Made by a program: the position numbers and the translations under genes. DNA of 64,000 bases, from contig NZ_MCAS01000006.1 of the NCBI RefSeq assembly GCF_003610895.1, positions 154,177 to 218,176 on the forward strand, in the 5' to 3' direction. The notes beneath the pieces are model-generated. The model was not told the DNA's origin. It did no database searches and saw only the letters and a program-made list of their open reading frames with translations. Each line of letters begins with the position of its first letter. Within the stretch, counting starts at the first letter, position 1. The stretch is from Paraburkholderia fungorum (GTDB lineage Bacteria; Pseudomonadota; Gammaproteobacteria; Burkholderiales; Burkholderiaceae). This document shows, piece by piece, positions 24,519 through 33,343 of this stretch.

Positions 24519-26296
24519 GCACGATGGCGACTTCAGGCGCGTACAGTGGCCCGCCGCTGGTCGTGGGTGTCTGGCGTGGGCGCTATCTGCGGTTCACCGG
24601 GCAGCAGTTCGTCCTGCTCGCGGCGCCGGCCCGTTCGGGCAAGGGCGTGGGCATCGTAGTGCCCAACCTGCTCAGCTATCCGGATTCGGTGGTCGTGCTG
24701 GATATCAAGCAGGAGAACTTCAATCTCACCGCGGGCTACCGTCGCGTACACGGGCACGACGTGTACCTGTTTAACCCGTTTGCGGAGGACGGCCGTACGC
24801 ACCGGTATAACCCGCTGTCGGCGATCTCGGACGGCGTATTCCGTGTTGGCGACATCCTGGCGATCGGCTACGCGCTCTATCCGGTCGGCGGTCACGACGA
24901 CTTCTGGAAGGACCAGGCACGCAACCTCTTTCTCGGTATCGTGCTGCTGCTGTGCGAGTGGCGCGATGCGCGCCGCAACGGCGACAGCGATGTGCCCGAC
25001 TACCCGGTGACGATGGGTGAAGTACTGCGGCAGTCATCGGGCAACGGCATGCCGGTCAAGGCGTACCTGCAGCAGGCGCTGCTGCAGAACCGGCGGCTGC
25101 TCAGCGGCGCGTGCGTCGATGCGCTCAACCGCTTTCTCGCGAATGACGACAAGGTACTCGCGAGCATCCTCGCGACCTTCAATGCGCCGCTCACGATCTG
25201 GGCCAATCCAATTGTCGACGCCGCGACGAGTGCCAATGACTTCGACCTGCGCGACGTGCGCAAACGGCGCATGTCGGTCTATGTCGGGATCACGCCAGAT
25301 CACCTGGCCGAGGCCGCGCTGCTCGTCAACCTCGTGTTCTCGCAACTCGTCAACCTGAATACGCGGCAGCTGCCCCAGGACAATCCGGAGCTGAAGGTCC
25401 AGTGCCTGCTACTGATGGACGAATTCACGTCGGTCGGCAAGATCCACATCATTGCCCGCGCCGTCGCCTATATGGCGGGATACAACCTGAGGCTGCTCTC
25501 GATCGTGCAGTCGGTGTCGCAGCTCGAGTCGGTTTACGGCCGGGCGGATGCCAGGGCGTTCGTCACCAATCACGCGATGCAGATCATCTACGCGCCGCGT
25601 GAGCAGAAGGACGCGAACGAATACTCGGAGATGCTCGGCACCTTTACGGACCGCTCGCGCAGCGTGAGCCGCTCGAATGCCATCTTCGGCGGACGTGGCG
25701 GGGCGAGCGAGAGTTTTTCGGAGCAGCGCCGTCCGCTGCTGCTGCCGCAGGAACTCAAGGAGCTCGGGCGGGACAGCGAAATCATCCTGCTCGAAAACAC
25801 GAAGCCGATCCGGGCCGAGCGGATCTGCTACTGGCAGGATCCTGTTTTCACGTCACGCCTGGTGGTCGCGCCAGCGATTCCAGCAATGGACCTCGTGCGT
25901 TTTATCGCCCAGGTCGAGCGGCGGGTGAGGGATGTGCAACCGGACGATGTGGACGAAGCCGGTGTGATGAACATTCCCCCGGACTATCTGGAGGTGCTGC
26001 AGGCCTGGGATCCCCGTGACCTGCCACGGTATCCTAACGATGTGAGCGACGAAGAGGCGGCTGCCTACGTCGAGCGGCACTTCATGCTGTTGGGCGTGCC
26101 AGCTGTGCGCGTTGCCGTAGCTGCACGGCGGCTGTCGCCGTCTGATCTCGATGTCGCGGAATTGCGCCCCGCAGAAGGCGCGCCGGGGCGTAAGGCCAGG
26201 CGCGCCTCCGGCGCACCGCGTACGCAACGTGGGAGAACCGCATCGCGCACGGCTGACGGCTCGAGCGTCGTGCCGCTCCATGGAGAACGCCGATGA
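24515..26296 (+). CDS. virD4: VirD4-type coupling ATPase domain (split gene, C-terminal part)
   Basis: A 593-residue coupling protein lacking its own membrane anchor. It opens with VVGVWRGRYLRFTGQQFVLL and Walker A APARSGKGVG (Lys43). Walker B CLLLMDEFTSVGK lies near residue 300, followed by the family block RAVAYMAGYNLRLLSIVQSV. VirD4 brings the relaxase-DNA complex to the T4SS. It starts on the stop codon of the membrane-anchor gene (ATGA) in a different frame. The C-terminal ~60 residues are Arg/Ala-rich and variable. Confidence 0.88.
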   Translation: MSTMATSGAYSGPPLVVGVWRGRYLRFTGQQFVLLAAPARSGKGVGIVVPNLLSYPDSVVVLDIKQENFNLTAGYRRVHGHDVYLFNPFAEDGRTHRYNPLSAISDGVFRVGDILAIGYALYPVGGHDDFWKDQARNLFLGIVLLLCEWRDARRNGDSDVPDYPVTMGEVLRQSSGNGMPVKAYLQQALLQNRRLLSGACVDALNRFLANDDKVLASILATFNAPLTIWANPIVDAATSANDFDLRDVRKRRMSVYVGITPDHLAEAALLVNLVFSQLVNLNTRQLPQDNPELKVQCLLLMDEFTSVGKIHIIARAVAYMAGYNLRLLSIVQSVSQLESVYGRADARAFVTNHAMQIIYAPREQKDANEYSEMLGTFTDRSRSVSRSNAIFGGRGGASESFSEQRRPLLLPQELKELGRDSEIILLENTKPIRAERICYWQDPVFTSRLVVAPAIPAMDLVRFIAQVERRVRDVQPDDVDEAGVMNIPPDYLEVLQAWDPRDLPRYPNDVSDEEAAAYVERHFMLLGVPAVRVAVAARRLSPSDLDVAELRPAEGAPGRKARRASGAPRTQRGRTASRTADGSSVVPLHGERR

Positions 26297-28254
26297 ATAC
26301 GCGGTATCTGAGCGAAGAAGAACGTGCCCGTGCGGCGCTGACCATGATCCCTCCCGAGGACTACGCGACGTGGGTCGATATGGCTTTCGCGCTCAAGCAG
26401 GGATTCGGCGAGGCCGGCTTCGACATCTGGGACGAGTGGAGCCGCACCGCCCACAACTACAGCGAGCGTGCTGCGCGAGTGACCTGGCGCTCGGCCGGCG
26501 AGTCGGGCGGCAAGACGCTTGCCTCTCTCTTCTGGCTCGCACAGCAGCACGGTTTCGATGTGCGGGCCTCGCGCGCGGCAATGGATCCGGCAGACAGGTC
26601 GCGCATGCTGCCAGTCCGTCCGTCCGTGGAGAAGGCGCGGCACGGTCCCCAGGTTGAGGCTCGCGTGCGCGCGCGGCAGGCGTCTGTCGCGCGGGAGGCG
26701 CTGGCGATCTGGAAGTGGGCCCGGCCAGTCGGTCCCGGGCACCCGTATCTCGAACGCAAGCAGGTCCGGCCAGTCCCGACACTGCGCGAGCTGGAGGCCG
26801 AAGAACTGCATGCGCTGCTCGGATACGCGCCGCGCAGTGCCGAGGAGCCGCTCACGGGGCGCGTGCTGGTGGTGCCGGTTCGCATCGGCGACACCCTCTC
26901 GACGCTGGAACTGATCGATGCCGAAGGGCGCAAGTCGGCTCTCGCGGGCGGCGCGAAGTCGGGCGGCTATTGGGTGGTGGAACCAGACCGGTTCCGTGAT
27001 GGCGCGCTGACGCCCATCCTGATAGCCGAAGGCGTGGCAACAGCGCTGGCAGCATGGCAGGCGACCGGCTGGTTCAGCGTCGCCGCACTGTCGAGCGGCA
27101 ACCTGCGGCTGGCGGCGGCGATGTGGCGGGGCCGGTACCCGGAAGCGGAGATGCTGGTGCTCGCCGATCTCGGTGCCGGGTATGAGCATGCGAAGCAGGC
27201 CGCGCTCGGCACGTCCTCGCTGCTGGCCGAGCCGCGCTTCGCGCCGCAGGCACGGATTGCCGGCGACGTGCCGACTGATTTCGACGACATGGCAGTGCTG
27301 TCCGGGCCCGGTGTCGTTGGTGAGCTTTTACGGGAGTCGCTGTACGGAGCACCGCAACGGGATGTAGCGGATGGAGAAGCCGACCGACAGCCCGTGGTTG
27401 CACAGGGATCGGGTGACGCATTGAAGGAGGACCATGCAATGGGCAATGTGAAAGAGAAACTCGTGGGTGATGGAGAGGTATCGGGTCGGCGCCGTACTTC
27501 GCGTCGTCGCTCCGACCATCAGGACGCGCCGGAACCGACGCCGCAGGAAAGCACATCACCAGCACCGGAACCGACAACTGCGCAAGCACAGTCCCAGTCC
27601 CAGTCCCAGTCCCAGTCCCAGTCCCAGTCCCAGTCCCAGTCCCAGTCCCAGTCCCCGGACGCGGATCGGCGCGAAGCCGATGCGCCGAGGGCTGAGCCAC
27701 CACCGGCGCATGCGGCGGGTGCTTCGGCACGGCATCAGGTGGGCGAACCGCTGTACGGACTCGATGAGGTGCCGGGCGAGATCAAGGCACTCGCACAGCA
27801 CCGCTTCGGCGCGCAGATCCGTATGGCGACGCCACGCGAGAACGGCGGTCCGTATCGCGGCGAGGTGTTCAACACCGAGCACTACCTGATCCAGGAGGTG
27901 TCCACGCGCAGCGTTGTATTCCACGCGAAGTCGGACCTGGAGTTCGTCTCGGACCGCCTGCGGTGGATGGACGAGAACCAGCGTCTCAATGGGGCGGAGG
28001 TACAGGTCGGTTACGACGGCACCCACGGGAAGGTGTATCCGTGGGACCGTGCGCGCGACCTGCTCGAGCGCACGGTGGCATCGCTGAAAAAGTCTGCCCG
28101 CGAGGTGGGTTTCGGCAACGACCTCGACGCAATGCTTGACCAGCTGCAGGCCACGTCGTGGACCCGTGCGAGGGAGGCACGGGCGGCGGCCCTCGCGCAG
28201 TCGAAGGAGCGCGTCGGCCGCGAGCAGGAGCAGGGACAGGGACAGCAACGCTGA
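26293..28254 (+). CDS. Primase-like transfer protein (PriCT-2, Toprim-like and KfrB-like domains)
   Basis: A 653-residue multidomain protein. Residues ~10-95 form a PriCT-2-like domain (MIPPEDYATWVDMAFALKQ then WDEWSRTAHNY and LFWLAQQHGF). Residues ~235-310 are Toprim-like (ILIAEGVATALAAW, then LVLADLGAGYEHAKQA), but the usual acidic DxD is reduced to ADLG, so catalysis is doubtful. Residues 433-454 are a (Gln-Ser)11 linker. The C-terminal part (YRGEVFNTEHYLIQEVSTR) resembles the KfrB domain. Such proteins accompany relaxases and may prime the transferred strand. It overlaps virD4 by four bases. Confidence 0.7.
   Translation: MNTRYLSEEERARAALTMIPPEDYATWVDMAFALKQGFGEAGFDIWDEWSRTAHNYSERAARVTWRSAGESGGKTLASLFWLAQQHGFDVRASRAAMDPADRSRMLPVRPSVEKARHGPQVEARVRARQASVAREALAIWKWARPVGPGHPYLERKQVRPVPTLRELEAEELHALLGYAPRSAEEPLTGRVLVVPVRIGDTLSTLELIDAEGRKSALAGGAKSGGYWVVEPDRFRDGALTPILIAEGVATALAAWQATGWFSVAALSSGNLRLAAAMWRGRYPEAEMLVLADLGAGYEHAKQAALGTSSLLAEPRFAPQARIAGDVPTDFDDMAVLSGPGVVGELLRESLYGAPQRDVADGEADRQPVVAQGSGDALKEDHAMGNVKEKLVGDGEVSGRRRTSRRRSDHQDAPEPTPQESTSPAPEPTTAQAQSQSQSQSQSQSQSQSQSQSQSPDADRREADAPRAEPPPAHAAGASARHQVGEPLYGLDEVPGEIKALAQHRFGAQIRMATPRENGGPYRGEVFNTEHYLIQEVSTRSVVFHAKSDLEFVSDRLRWMDENQRLNGAEVQVGYDGTHGKVYPWDRARDLLERTVASLKKSAREVGFGNDLDAMLDQLQATSWTRAREARAAALAQSKERVGREQEQGQGQQR
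27589..27654 (+). repeat. CAGTCC tandem repeat, 11 copies
   Basis: Eleven perfect head-to-tail copies of CAGTCC inside the primase-like gene, encoding (Gln-Ser)11. The unit is six bases, so copy changes keep the frame and only alter linker length. Synonymous codons are not used, which points to recent expansion by slippage. Confidence 0.97.
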
Positions 28255-28299
28255 GCGTGCGACGCTCTGCCCGCCAGTGCAGAGATCAGAGGGAGATCC

Positions 28300-29859
28300 A
28301 TGATGGATGAAACCGCAACTTCTTCCGGCCCGCGTGCAGACGAACCGGTCATCAATGTGATCGAGCCGGATCCGCCACCCATCCCGGATCCACAGGGCGG
28401 CGCCGCGGGCGCGGAGCGCTTCGATCAGACCGCGGCAGACGCACTGGCCGCACGCCGACGCCGCGAGTTCGATGCAGCGCGGGCGCGGCTGCGCGATCAG
28501 GCCATCCTAGCGGATGCTCCGTCGCTGGCCGCCGCACAGCAAACGGCGTCTCAGGCAAATCCTCGTGGTGCCGAAGATGCATCCGCGACGCGCTGGGTGC
28601 CGCTTGGCAATCCGCCGGAGACGGTGCGCAAGCGCTACCTGCGGGCCGGCAACCAGTATTTCCTGAAAGATGCGCCGCATCAGCTCGCTTTCGAGGATAT
28701 TGGTCCGTACCTCGTGACGGAACACAACCGCCCCGATGTCGTCGAGTCGATGGTGGACATGGCCCGTGCGAAGGCCTGGGGGCGCATCCGGGTGTCGGGC
28801 CACGAGCAGTTCCGGCGCGAGGTGTGGGTTCAGGCAACGCTGCTCGGCATCGAGGTGAGCGGATACGAGCCGAAGGCAGTCGACTTCGCCCGTCTGGCCG
28901 AAAACCGTCGTGATCGGATGACGAACCGCATCGACGTGATGGAAACGACTGCGGCCACGCAGGTTCCTGCGAATCGACCAGCAGCGCCTGAGGCCGCGCC
29001 TGGTTCTACAGAATCACAGGCGGCGCAACCAGCGAGGCGCGATGCTCTTTGGCAGCCAGAGGCTCGTGCGCCGGCGCCGCCAGCGCCCGCGGAGCTGCCC
29101 CGGGCTGCTCCAGCCGCCGAAGCGGGACCACGCGTTGCCGAGCCCGAGGGGCAGGAGCGGCAGCGCTACATGGGCGAACTGGTCGAGCACGCCGGTGCGC
29201 CTTATCAGCACAATCCTGCACGCAGCGACTCGTATTACGTCGTCTATCGCGATACTGGTGGTGCGGGCCACGTCGTCTGGGGTGTGGATCTGGAACGGGC
29301 CGTGGCGGATTCCGGCGCGCTTGCCGGACAGCAGGTCATGCTCGAAAACCTTGGCCGACGTCTCGTGACAGTGACTGTCCCGGTTCTCGACGCGACGGGA
29401 AACGTGATCGGCGAAGAGGAAAAAGAGGTCTATCGCAATACGTGGCAGGTTGATGTCGTGGGGCATGAGCGGACGCAGTTGGGTCCCGAGGCTCGCGGCA
29501 GGAAGGGCGACGCCGGAAGGAGTGAAACCACGGCGCCGGCAACGCCGGAGCAGGTGCAGGTCGCACGCCGGCGTGAGCCTTCCGTCGTGTCGCCCGGGGA
29601 GCGTGCCGTGCAGATGGCGGTGCTGACCGCCGCGATGCGGCAGCAGGGTTTCAGCGAGCGATCCATTGCGCACGTGCAGCAACGTGCGCAGCGGCTGCTG
29701 ACCGCGTTTGAAGCCGAGGGCGTCACGGTTCCGCGACCGCGCGTGTTTGATCCTGAGGCCCCCTCCGCGCGTCGCCGCCGCACCCGCCCGGCTGCAGAGC
29801 GTGTCCCAAGCCGTGAGGTCGAACGTGGGCCGGCAGAACCCGCGCCTCCATCCCTGTAG
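28300..29859 (+). CDS. LPD7-domain relaxase-associated protein
   Basis: A 519-residue protein without a membrane segment. Residues ~105-195 carry the LPD7 pattern RYLRAGNQYFLKDAPHQLAFEDIG and MVDMARAKAWGRIRVSGHEQFRREVW. This domain is normally fused to the C-terminus of MobA/TraI-type relaxases. A second folded region (MGELVEHAGAPYQHNPARSDSYYVVY) occupies ~285-385, and Ala/Pro/Arg-rich linkers separate the parts. Standing just upstream of the relaxosome genes, it looks like a relaxase tail encoded as its own gene. The start may be 28300 or 28303. Confidence 0.65.
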   Translation: MMDETATSSGPRADEPVINVIEPDPPPIPDPQGGAAGAERFDQTAADALAARRRREFDAARARLRDQAILADAPSLAAAQQTASQANPRGAEDASATRWVPLGNPPETVRKRYLRAGNQYFLKDAPHQLAFEDIGPYLVTEHNRPDVVESMVDMARAKAWGRIRVSGHEQFRREVWVQATLLGIEVSGYEPKAVDFARLAENRRDRMTNRIDVMETTAATQVPANRPAAPEAAPGSTESQAAQPARRDALWQPEARAPAPPAPAELPRAAPAAEAGPRVAEPEGQERQRYMGELVEHAGAPYQHNPARSDSYYVVYRDTGGAGHVVWGVDLERAVADSGALAGQQVMLENLGRRLVTVTVPVLDATGNVIGEEEKEVYRNTWQVDVVGHERTQLGPEARGRKGDAGRSETTAPATPEQVQVARRREPSVVSPGERAVQMAVLTAAMRQQGFSERSIAHVQQRAQRLLTAFEAEGVTVPRPRVFDPEAPSARRRRTRPAAERVPSREVERGPAEPAPPSL

Positions 29860-29869
29860 GAGCACAGGC

Positions 29870-30391
29870 ATGGCCACGCGTGCGCGACTGTGTGTAGATC
29901 TCGGGCGAGCGAAATCACGCTGGGAGGCATGGTGTGCTCTTCACGGTGTAACGGCGGCCGATGGCGTCCGGCAACTGGTCCACGGTGTGCTGAGCCAGCA
30001 CGAGTCGCCAGACGGGGTGCGTGGGCCCGAACATCGTTGCCTTGCGGTCGATGGGCATCGCGAACGTATCGAAATCCGTCTCACGCAGGAGGAACTCGAA
30101 GTGACCAGGCAGCGTGCATTGACTGGTGGAATGAATGTCAATCGCTGGATAGTTGCGGTGATCCGTGCGCAGCTCGTGCATGAGCCGCAACTGGGCGAGC
30201 GCGAGATGCGACTGCTTGCGGACTCGAACCAGCATCTGGCCATGATCGTGATGTTGCTCGGTCGGTTGCAGACGCATGGTGGTGCGCGCGACACTGTGCG
30301 CGTGTTCGAGGACACGCGCGCCGTGATTGATACGCACCTGCGCACGGTCACGCAGGTGCTGCGCGCCAACCTCGATCGCTGGAGCCGCTAG
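29870..30391 (+). CDS. MobC/TraJ-like relaxosome accessory protein
   Basis: A 173-residue basic protein. The region RIEIRLTQEELEVTRQRALTGGMNVNRWIVAVIRAQL at residues ~65-105 has the strand-helix-helix form of ribbon-helix-helix DNA-binding proteins such as MobC and TraJ. A long helical C-terminus follows. It ends one base before the relaxase ATG. Accessory proteins of this type bind oriT and help the relaxase nick. The start ATG 29870 follows GTAGGAGCA. Confidence 0.65.
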   Translation: MATRARLCVDLGRAKSRWEAWCALHGVTAADGVRQLVHGVLSQHESPDGVRGPEHRCLAVDGHRERIEIRLTQEELEVTRQRALTGGMNVNRWIVAVIRAQLVHEPQLGEREMRLLADSNQHLAMIVMLLGRLQTHGGARDTVRVFEDTRAVIDTHLRTVTQVLRANLDRWSR

Positions 30392-30392
30392 C

Positions 30393-31442
30393 ATGTCGTT
30401 CCCGAAAACCTGGGTCGACCAGATGCTGCTGAACTGGGGAGACCGGCTTTTTCATGATCCGCTACGGCACGCGCGTGCGCCGCGCATGTCACGCGGCGAG
30501 CTCCGACGCAACACACAACGCATGCGCGAGCAGCTGGCCCGCACGCTCCAACGTACCCCGGAGGTGATGGTCAAGATCACGAACAAGGCGTCGGGCGCGC
30601 AGGGCATGGGTGCCGTGCGGCGTCATCTGCGCTATATCTCGCGTAACGGGAAGGTCGAACTCGAGGATCAGGACAGGATGACCATGCTCGGCCGCGCGGC
30701 ACTGCACGATCTGACGGATGCCTGGCACCTTGGTGGATGGGGTATCCCGGAAGAGAGCCGCAGACGTGAGGTGTTCAACGTGCTGCTCTCGATGCCGCCG
30801 GGCACGGACCGACAGGCGGTACGCAACGCTGCGCGTGCATTTGCGGCCGAGGAATTCGGCGACGGCAGACGGTACGTCTTTGCCGCGCACGATGACGAAG
30901 CGCATCCGCACGTGCATCTGACGGTCCAGGTACGCGGGCCGGACGGAAAGCGGCTCAACCCGCGCAAACAGGATCTGCAGCGCTGGCGCGAGCGGTTTGC
31001 CCGCCAGTTGCGTGAGCATGGAGTCGATGCAAATGCGACGCCGCGACTGGTACGCGGTGAGACGCACCGCTATCCGAAACAGGCCGTCGTACACATGGCT
31101 GCACGCGATGACGCACCACGTTACTGGCGGCCGGAGCTCGACGACTACGCACGCCTTGCCTTGTGGGACGTGCACGCCGGTGCGCTTGAAGCGTGGCAGG
31201 GCGTGGCGTATGCAATGGCTGGCTCGCAGAGCGCGGACGATCGCAGCCAGGCGGCAGTGGTCATGGACTTCATTCAGACGATGCCGGTGCAGCACGACAG
31301 GCCATCGGCGGAGCGTAACGGACGACACGAAAAGCGACGGCATCGCAAACCAGTTCACGCGCAGGGGTTGCGTCACGCAGGCCGTGGTGAAGGCCAACGG
31401 GAACTGTTTCCGGATGAGCCGGATGCCGGGGTGGAGCGCTAA
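30393..31442 (+). CDS. Conjugative relaxase (MOB_P/VirD2-like)
   Basis: A 349-residue relaxase. The three-His metal motif is HPHVHL at residues 171-176 (His171, His173, His175), preceded by YVFAAHDDEA. Tyr81 in HLRYISRNGK is a candidate nicking tyrosine by position. The ordering Tyr motif then HxHxH fits MobA/VirD2-type relaxases. The protein is short and lacks the usual large C-terminal domains, which seem to be supplied by the separate LPD7 and primase-like genes. It nicks oriT and pilots the strand into the recipient; oriT itself was not recognised. Confidence 0.82.
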   Translation: MSFPKTWVDQMLLNWGDRLFHDPLRHARAPRMSRGELRRNTQRMREQLARTLQRTPEVMVKITNKASGAQGMGAVRRHLRYISRNGKVELEDQDRMTMLGRAALHDLTDAWHLGGWGIPEESRRREVFNVLLSMPPGTDRQAVRNAARAFAAEEFGDGRRYVFAAHDDEAHPHVHLTVQVRGPDGKRLNPRKQDLQRWRERFARQLREHGVDANATPRLVRGETHRYPKQAVVHMAARDDAPRYWRPELDDYARLALWDVHAGALEAWQGVAYAMAGSQSADDRSQAAVVMDFIQTMPVQHDRPSAERNGRHEKRRHRKPVHAQGLRHAGRGEGQRELFPDEPDAGVER

Positions 31443-31457
31443 GCAGAGGAGGCCGTG

Positions 31458-32249
31458 ATGGCGATGCCGATCATTCCGTGGATAGGTGGCAAGCGGCGGC
31501 TCGCGGACGTGCTCATTCAGCGCTTTCCGCCGCATACCTGTTACGTTGAGGTGTTTGCCGGTGCGGCCGCACTGTTCTTCATGCGGCCGCCCGCCGAGGT
31601 AGAAGTGCTAAATGATATTAATGATGATCTGATTAACCTGTACCGCGTCGTGCAGCATCATCTGGAGGAGTTCGTGAGGCAATTCAAGTGGGCGTTGAGC
31701 AGCCGGGAGGTGCTCCGGTGGTTGAGCGATACGCCACCGCAAACATTGACTGATATCCAGCGTGCGGCGCGCTTTTACTACCTGCAGCAGAACTGCTTCG
31801 GCGGGCGTGTTGAAGGGCGGACGTTCGGTACCGCGACGACCTCGCCGCCAGGGCTCAATCTTCTGCGTCTCGAAGAGACGCTATCCGCGGCACATCTTCG
31901 ACTGTCGGGCGCCTACATCGAAAAACTGGACTGGCCGACATGCGTGACCCGGTACGATCGGCCGCACACTTTCTTCTATCTCGATCCGCCATACTGGCAG
32001 ACAGAGGGCTATGGTGTGCCCTTCGAATTCGGACAGTATGAACGAATGGCAGCGGTGCTGAGGGGGCTGCAGGGGCGTGCGATTCTTACGCTCAATGATC
32101 ACGCAGCATTTCACGACCTGTTCGCAGGCTTTGACAGAGAGCGGGTCGAACTGCCGTATACGGTTGGCGGTCCGGCCAACGCAGTTATGCGCGGTGAGCT
32201 GATCATCTATAGCTGGGACAGAGCGAAGGATCCTGTGGGGCTGTTCTGA
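31458..32249 (+). CDS. Dam-type DNA adenine methyltransferase (D12 class)
   Basis: A 263-residue N6-adenine methylase. The SAM-binding motif I is PWIGGKRRL near the N-terminus with VEVFAGAAALFF at ~30, and the catalytic motif is DPPY at residues 176-179. No restriction gene accompanies it, so it is an orphan. On conjugative elements such enzymes can protect incoming DNA or regulate transfer. AGAGGAGG lies six bases before ATG 31458; GTG 31455 and ATG 31464 are alternatives. The sequence around 31610 is AT-richer than the rest of the module. Confidence 0.87.
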   Translation: MAMPIIPWIGGKRRLADVLIQRFPPHTCYVEVFAGAAALFFMRPPAEVEVLNDINDDLINLYRVVQHHLEEFVRQFKWALSSREVLRWLSDTPPQTLTDIQRAARFYYLQQNCFGGRVEGRTFGTATTSPPGLNLLRLEETLSAAHLRLSGAYIEKLDWPTCVTRYDRPHTFFYLDPPYWQTEGYGVPFEFGQYERMAAVLRGLQGRAILTLNDHAAFHDLFAGFDRERVELPYTVGGPANAVMRGELIIYSWDRAKDPVGLF

Positions 32250-32327
32250 CGCAGGAAGTGGTACCCGCTTGAACTTCTCCCGTCTCTCGGCCCGGTTTCG
32301 GGACAGAAATGCACAGATGCTTCGGCT

Positions 32328-32756
32328 TCAGCGATCGATGAACAGGGCGGGGCCAGCCTTGTACGAGGCGACGACGATGACGACCATCGCGACTAGAAGA
32401 AGGGGGAAGCTGCATACGGCCAGCGGAAAGAACAGCGCAAGCTGAAGGGATGATCCCCCGAAGCCGTGCAACAGATCCGTGTCGCGGATGTTTTCATAGA
32501 GCAGCCATGCTGTTGCAGCGAGACCCAGGGCGATGAGAATCAGCCCGTCGGACGTGGCAGCATGCTGCTGGGTCGCTTTAGCCCAGCAGTACAGACCCCA
32601 CCAGACGAGGTTGACAGCGATGGCAGTGAGCCAGAACCCGCGCATCGTGAAAAAGGTATGGCCAAAGCGGCGCCGGCAGCGGCGGTTGAACAGCAGGATC
32701 CCCTTCGCAACAGCGACGACGATAGCTACGATCAGCGCGAGTTTGAACCAACCCAT
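32328..32756 (-). CDS. Small membrane protein of unknown function
   Basis: A 142-residue protein with about four hydrophobic helices (WFKLALIVAIVVAVAKGILL, GFWLTAIAVNLVWWGLYCWA, LILIALGLAATAWLLYE, FFPLAVCSFPLLLVAMVVIVVAS) and a basic loop RRCRRRFGH. I chose ATG 32756 because AAAGGAG precedes it; the frame can be extended to 32870 but without a ribosome site. It is convergent with the methylase and lies at the edge of the conjugation module. Not recognised as any named family. Confidence 0.6.
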   Translation of the reverse strand: MGWFKLALIVAIVVAVAKGILLFNRRCRRRFGHTFFTMRGFWLTAIAVNLVWWGLYCWAKATQQHAATSDGLILIALGLAATAWLLYENIRDTDLLHGFGGSSLQLALFFPLAVCSFPLLLVAMVVIVVASYKAGPALFIDR

Positions 32757-32838
32757 CCTCGGCTCCTTTGGGGCACGGAGTGCGACGCCATCTGCTCCAG
32801 TCGGGACATGGCGCTCAGACAGGAGCGAAGTTTCATCC

Positions 32839-32858
32839 GTCAAATATAGACGTTTGAC
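32839..32858. promoter_or_regulatory. Inverted repeat upstream of small membrane protein gene
   Basis: GTCAAA-N8-TTTGAC, a perfect 6-bp inverted repeat about 80 bp upstream of the membrane protein start, with an AT-rich centre that could hold a -10 box. Candidate operator. Confidence 0.35.
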
Positions 32859-33003
32859 TGACGAATGCAACGTAGATTAGCTCGACAGGAAGCGGGGAAG
32901 ACGGACCGCGTCGCCTGAGTAATCGCGTTCTCATAACCTCGTTGTTGTTCCCACTTCTGCCCGTCGCTTTCAGTGAGCTCGGTTTTGTGATCGGTTGCTG
33001 TAG

Positions 33004-33342
33004 GTCTGGCGCGATGGCACAGCCTACGTGACCGACTACGACGTCACAAAGCACTACCGCGATGAAGTCGTGCCTATGCGGAAGACTATTTCTGACGAGC
33101 TTCTGCTTCGCTACAACGGCATGCTCGCGAGCGTGTTCGAACTACTGTCCGATTCGCGTGACCAGGTCGGCGCGGTGAACAGCTATATCGATGCGTTGAA
33201 GGACTACTGGCTCGCGGAGACCGACCTGCAGCAGGCAGTCGGTGGCCGTCTCCCGCCGCTCGCAATGGCCTCAGCGCCGTCAGCAGCCACGACGCAATCC
33301 ACGATGCAAGCCGCGTCGTCTGCAGATTCAGAAGGGAAATGA
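33004..33342 (+). pseudogene. TolC/CusC-type outer-membrane efflux protein, 3' remnant
   Basis: Only the C-terminal ~110 residues of a metal-efflux outer-membrane factor remain: HYRDEVVPMRKTISDELLLRYNGMLASVFELLSDSRDQVGAVNSYIDALKDYW, shown here as the typical coiled-coil end, followed by a short Ala/Ser tail. An in-frame TAG stands at 33001-33003, and no related sequence precedes it. The 5' three quarters were lost where the conjugation module meets the copper cluster. The next gene, a multicopper oxidase, begins two bases later. Confidence 0.7.
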
Positions 33343-33343
33343 A

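Larger units (their letters stand above)
11829..32756. mobile_element. Conjugative transfer module (MPF_T-type T4SS with MOB_P relaxase)
   Basis: A continuous block of transfer functions from the AlpA-like gene to the small membrane protein. Nearly every gene overlaps or abuts the next from parA-like (12846) to methylase (32249), which implies one transcription unit of about 19 kb. No integrase, att repeats or replication gene is visible, so it may belong to a conjugative plasmid or to an integrative element whose ends lie elsewhere. The limits given are those of recognisable genes only. Confidence 0.7.

Noticed and set aside
27589..27654. CRISPR-like short repeats
   Set aside because: The 6-bp units have no spacers and encode a Gln-Ser linker.
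33028..33342. Complete small gene for a 104-residue protein
   Set aside because: The sequence is the C-terminal coiled-coil end of an outer-membrane efflux factor; it is a truncation remnant rather than a full gene.
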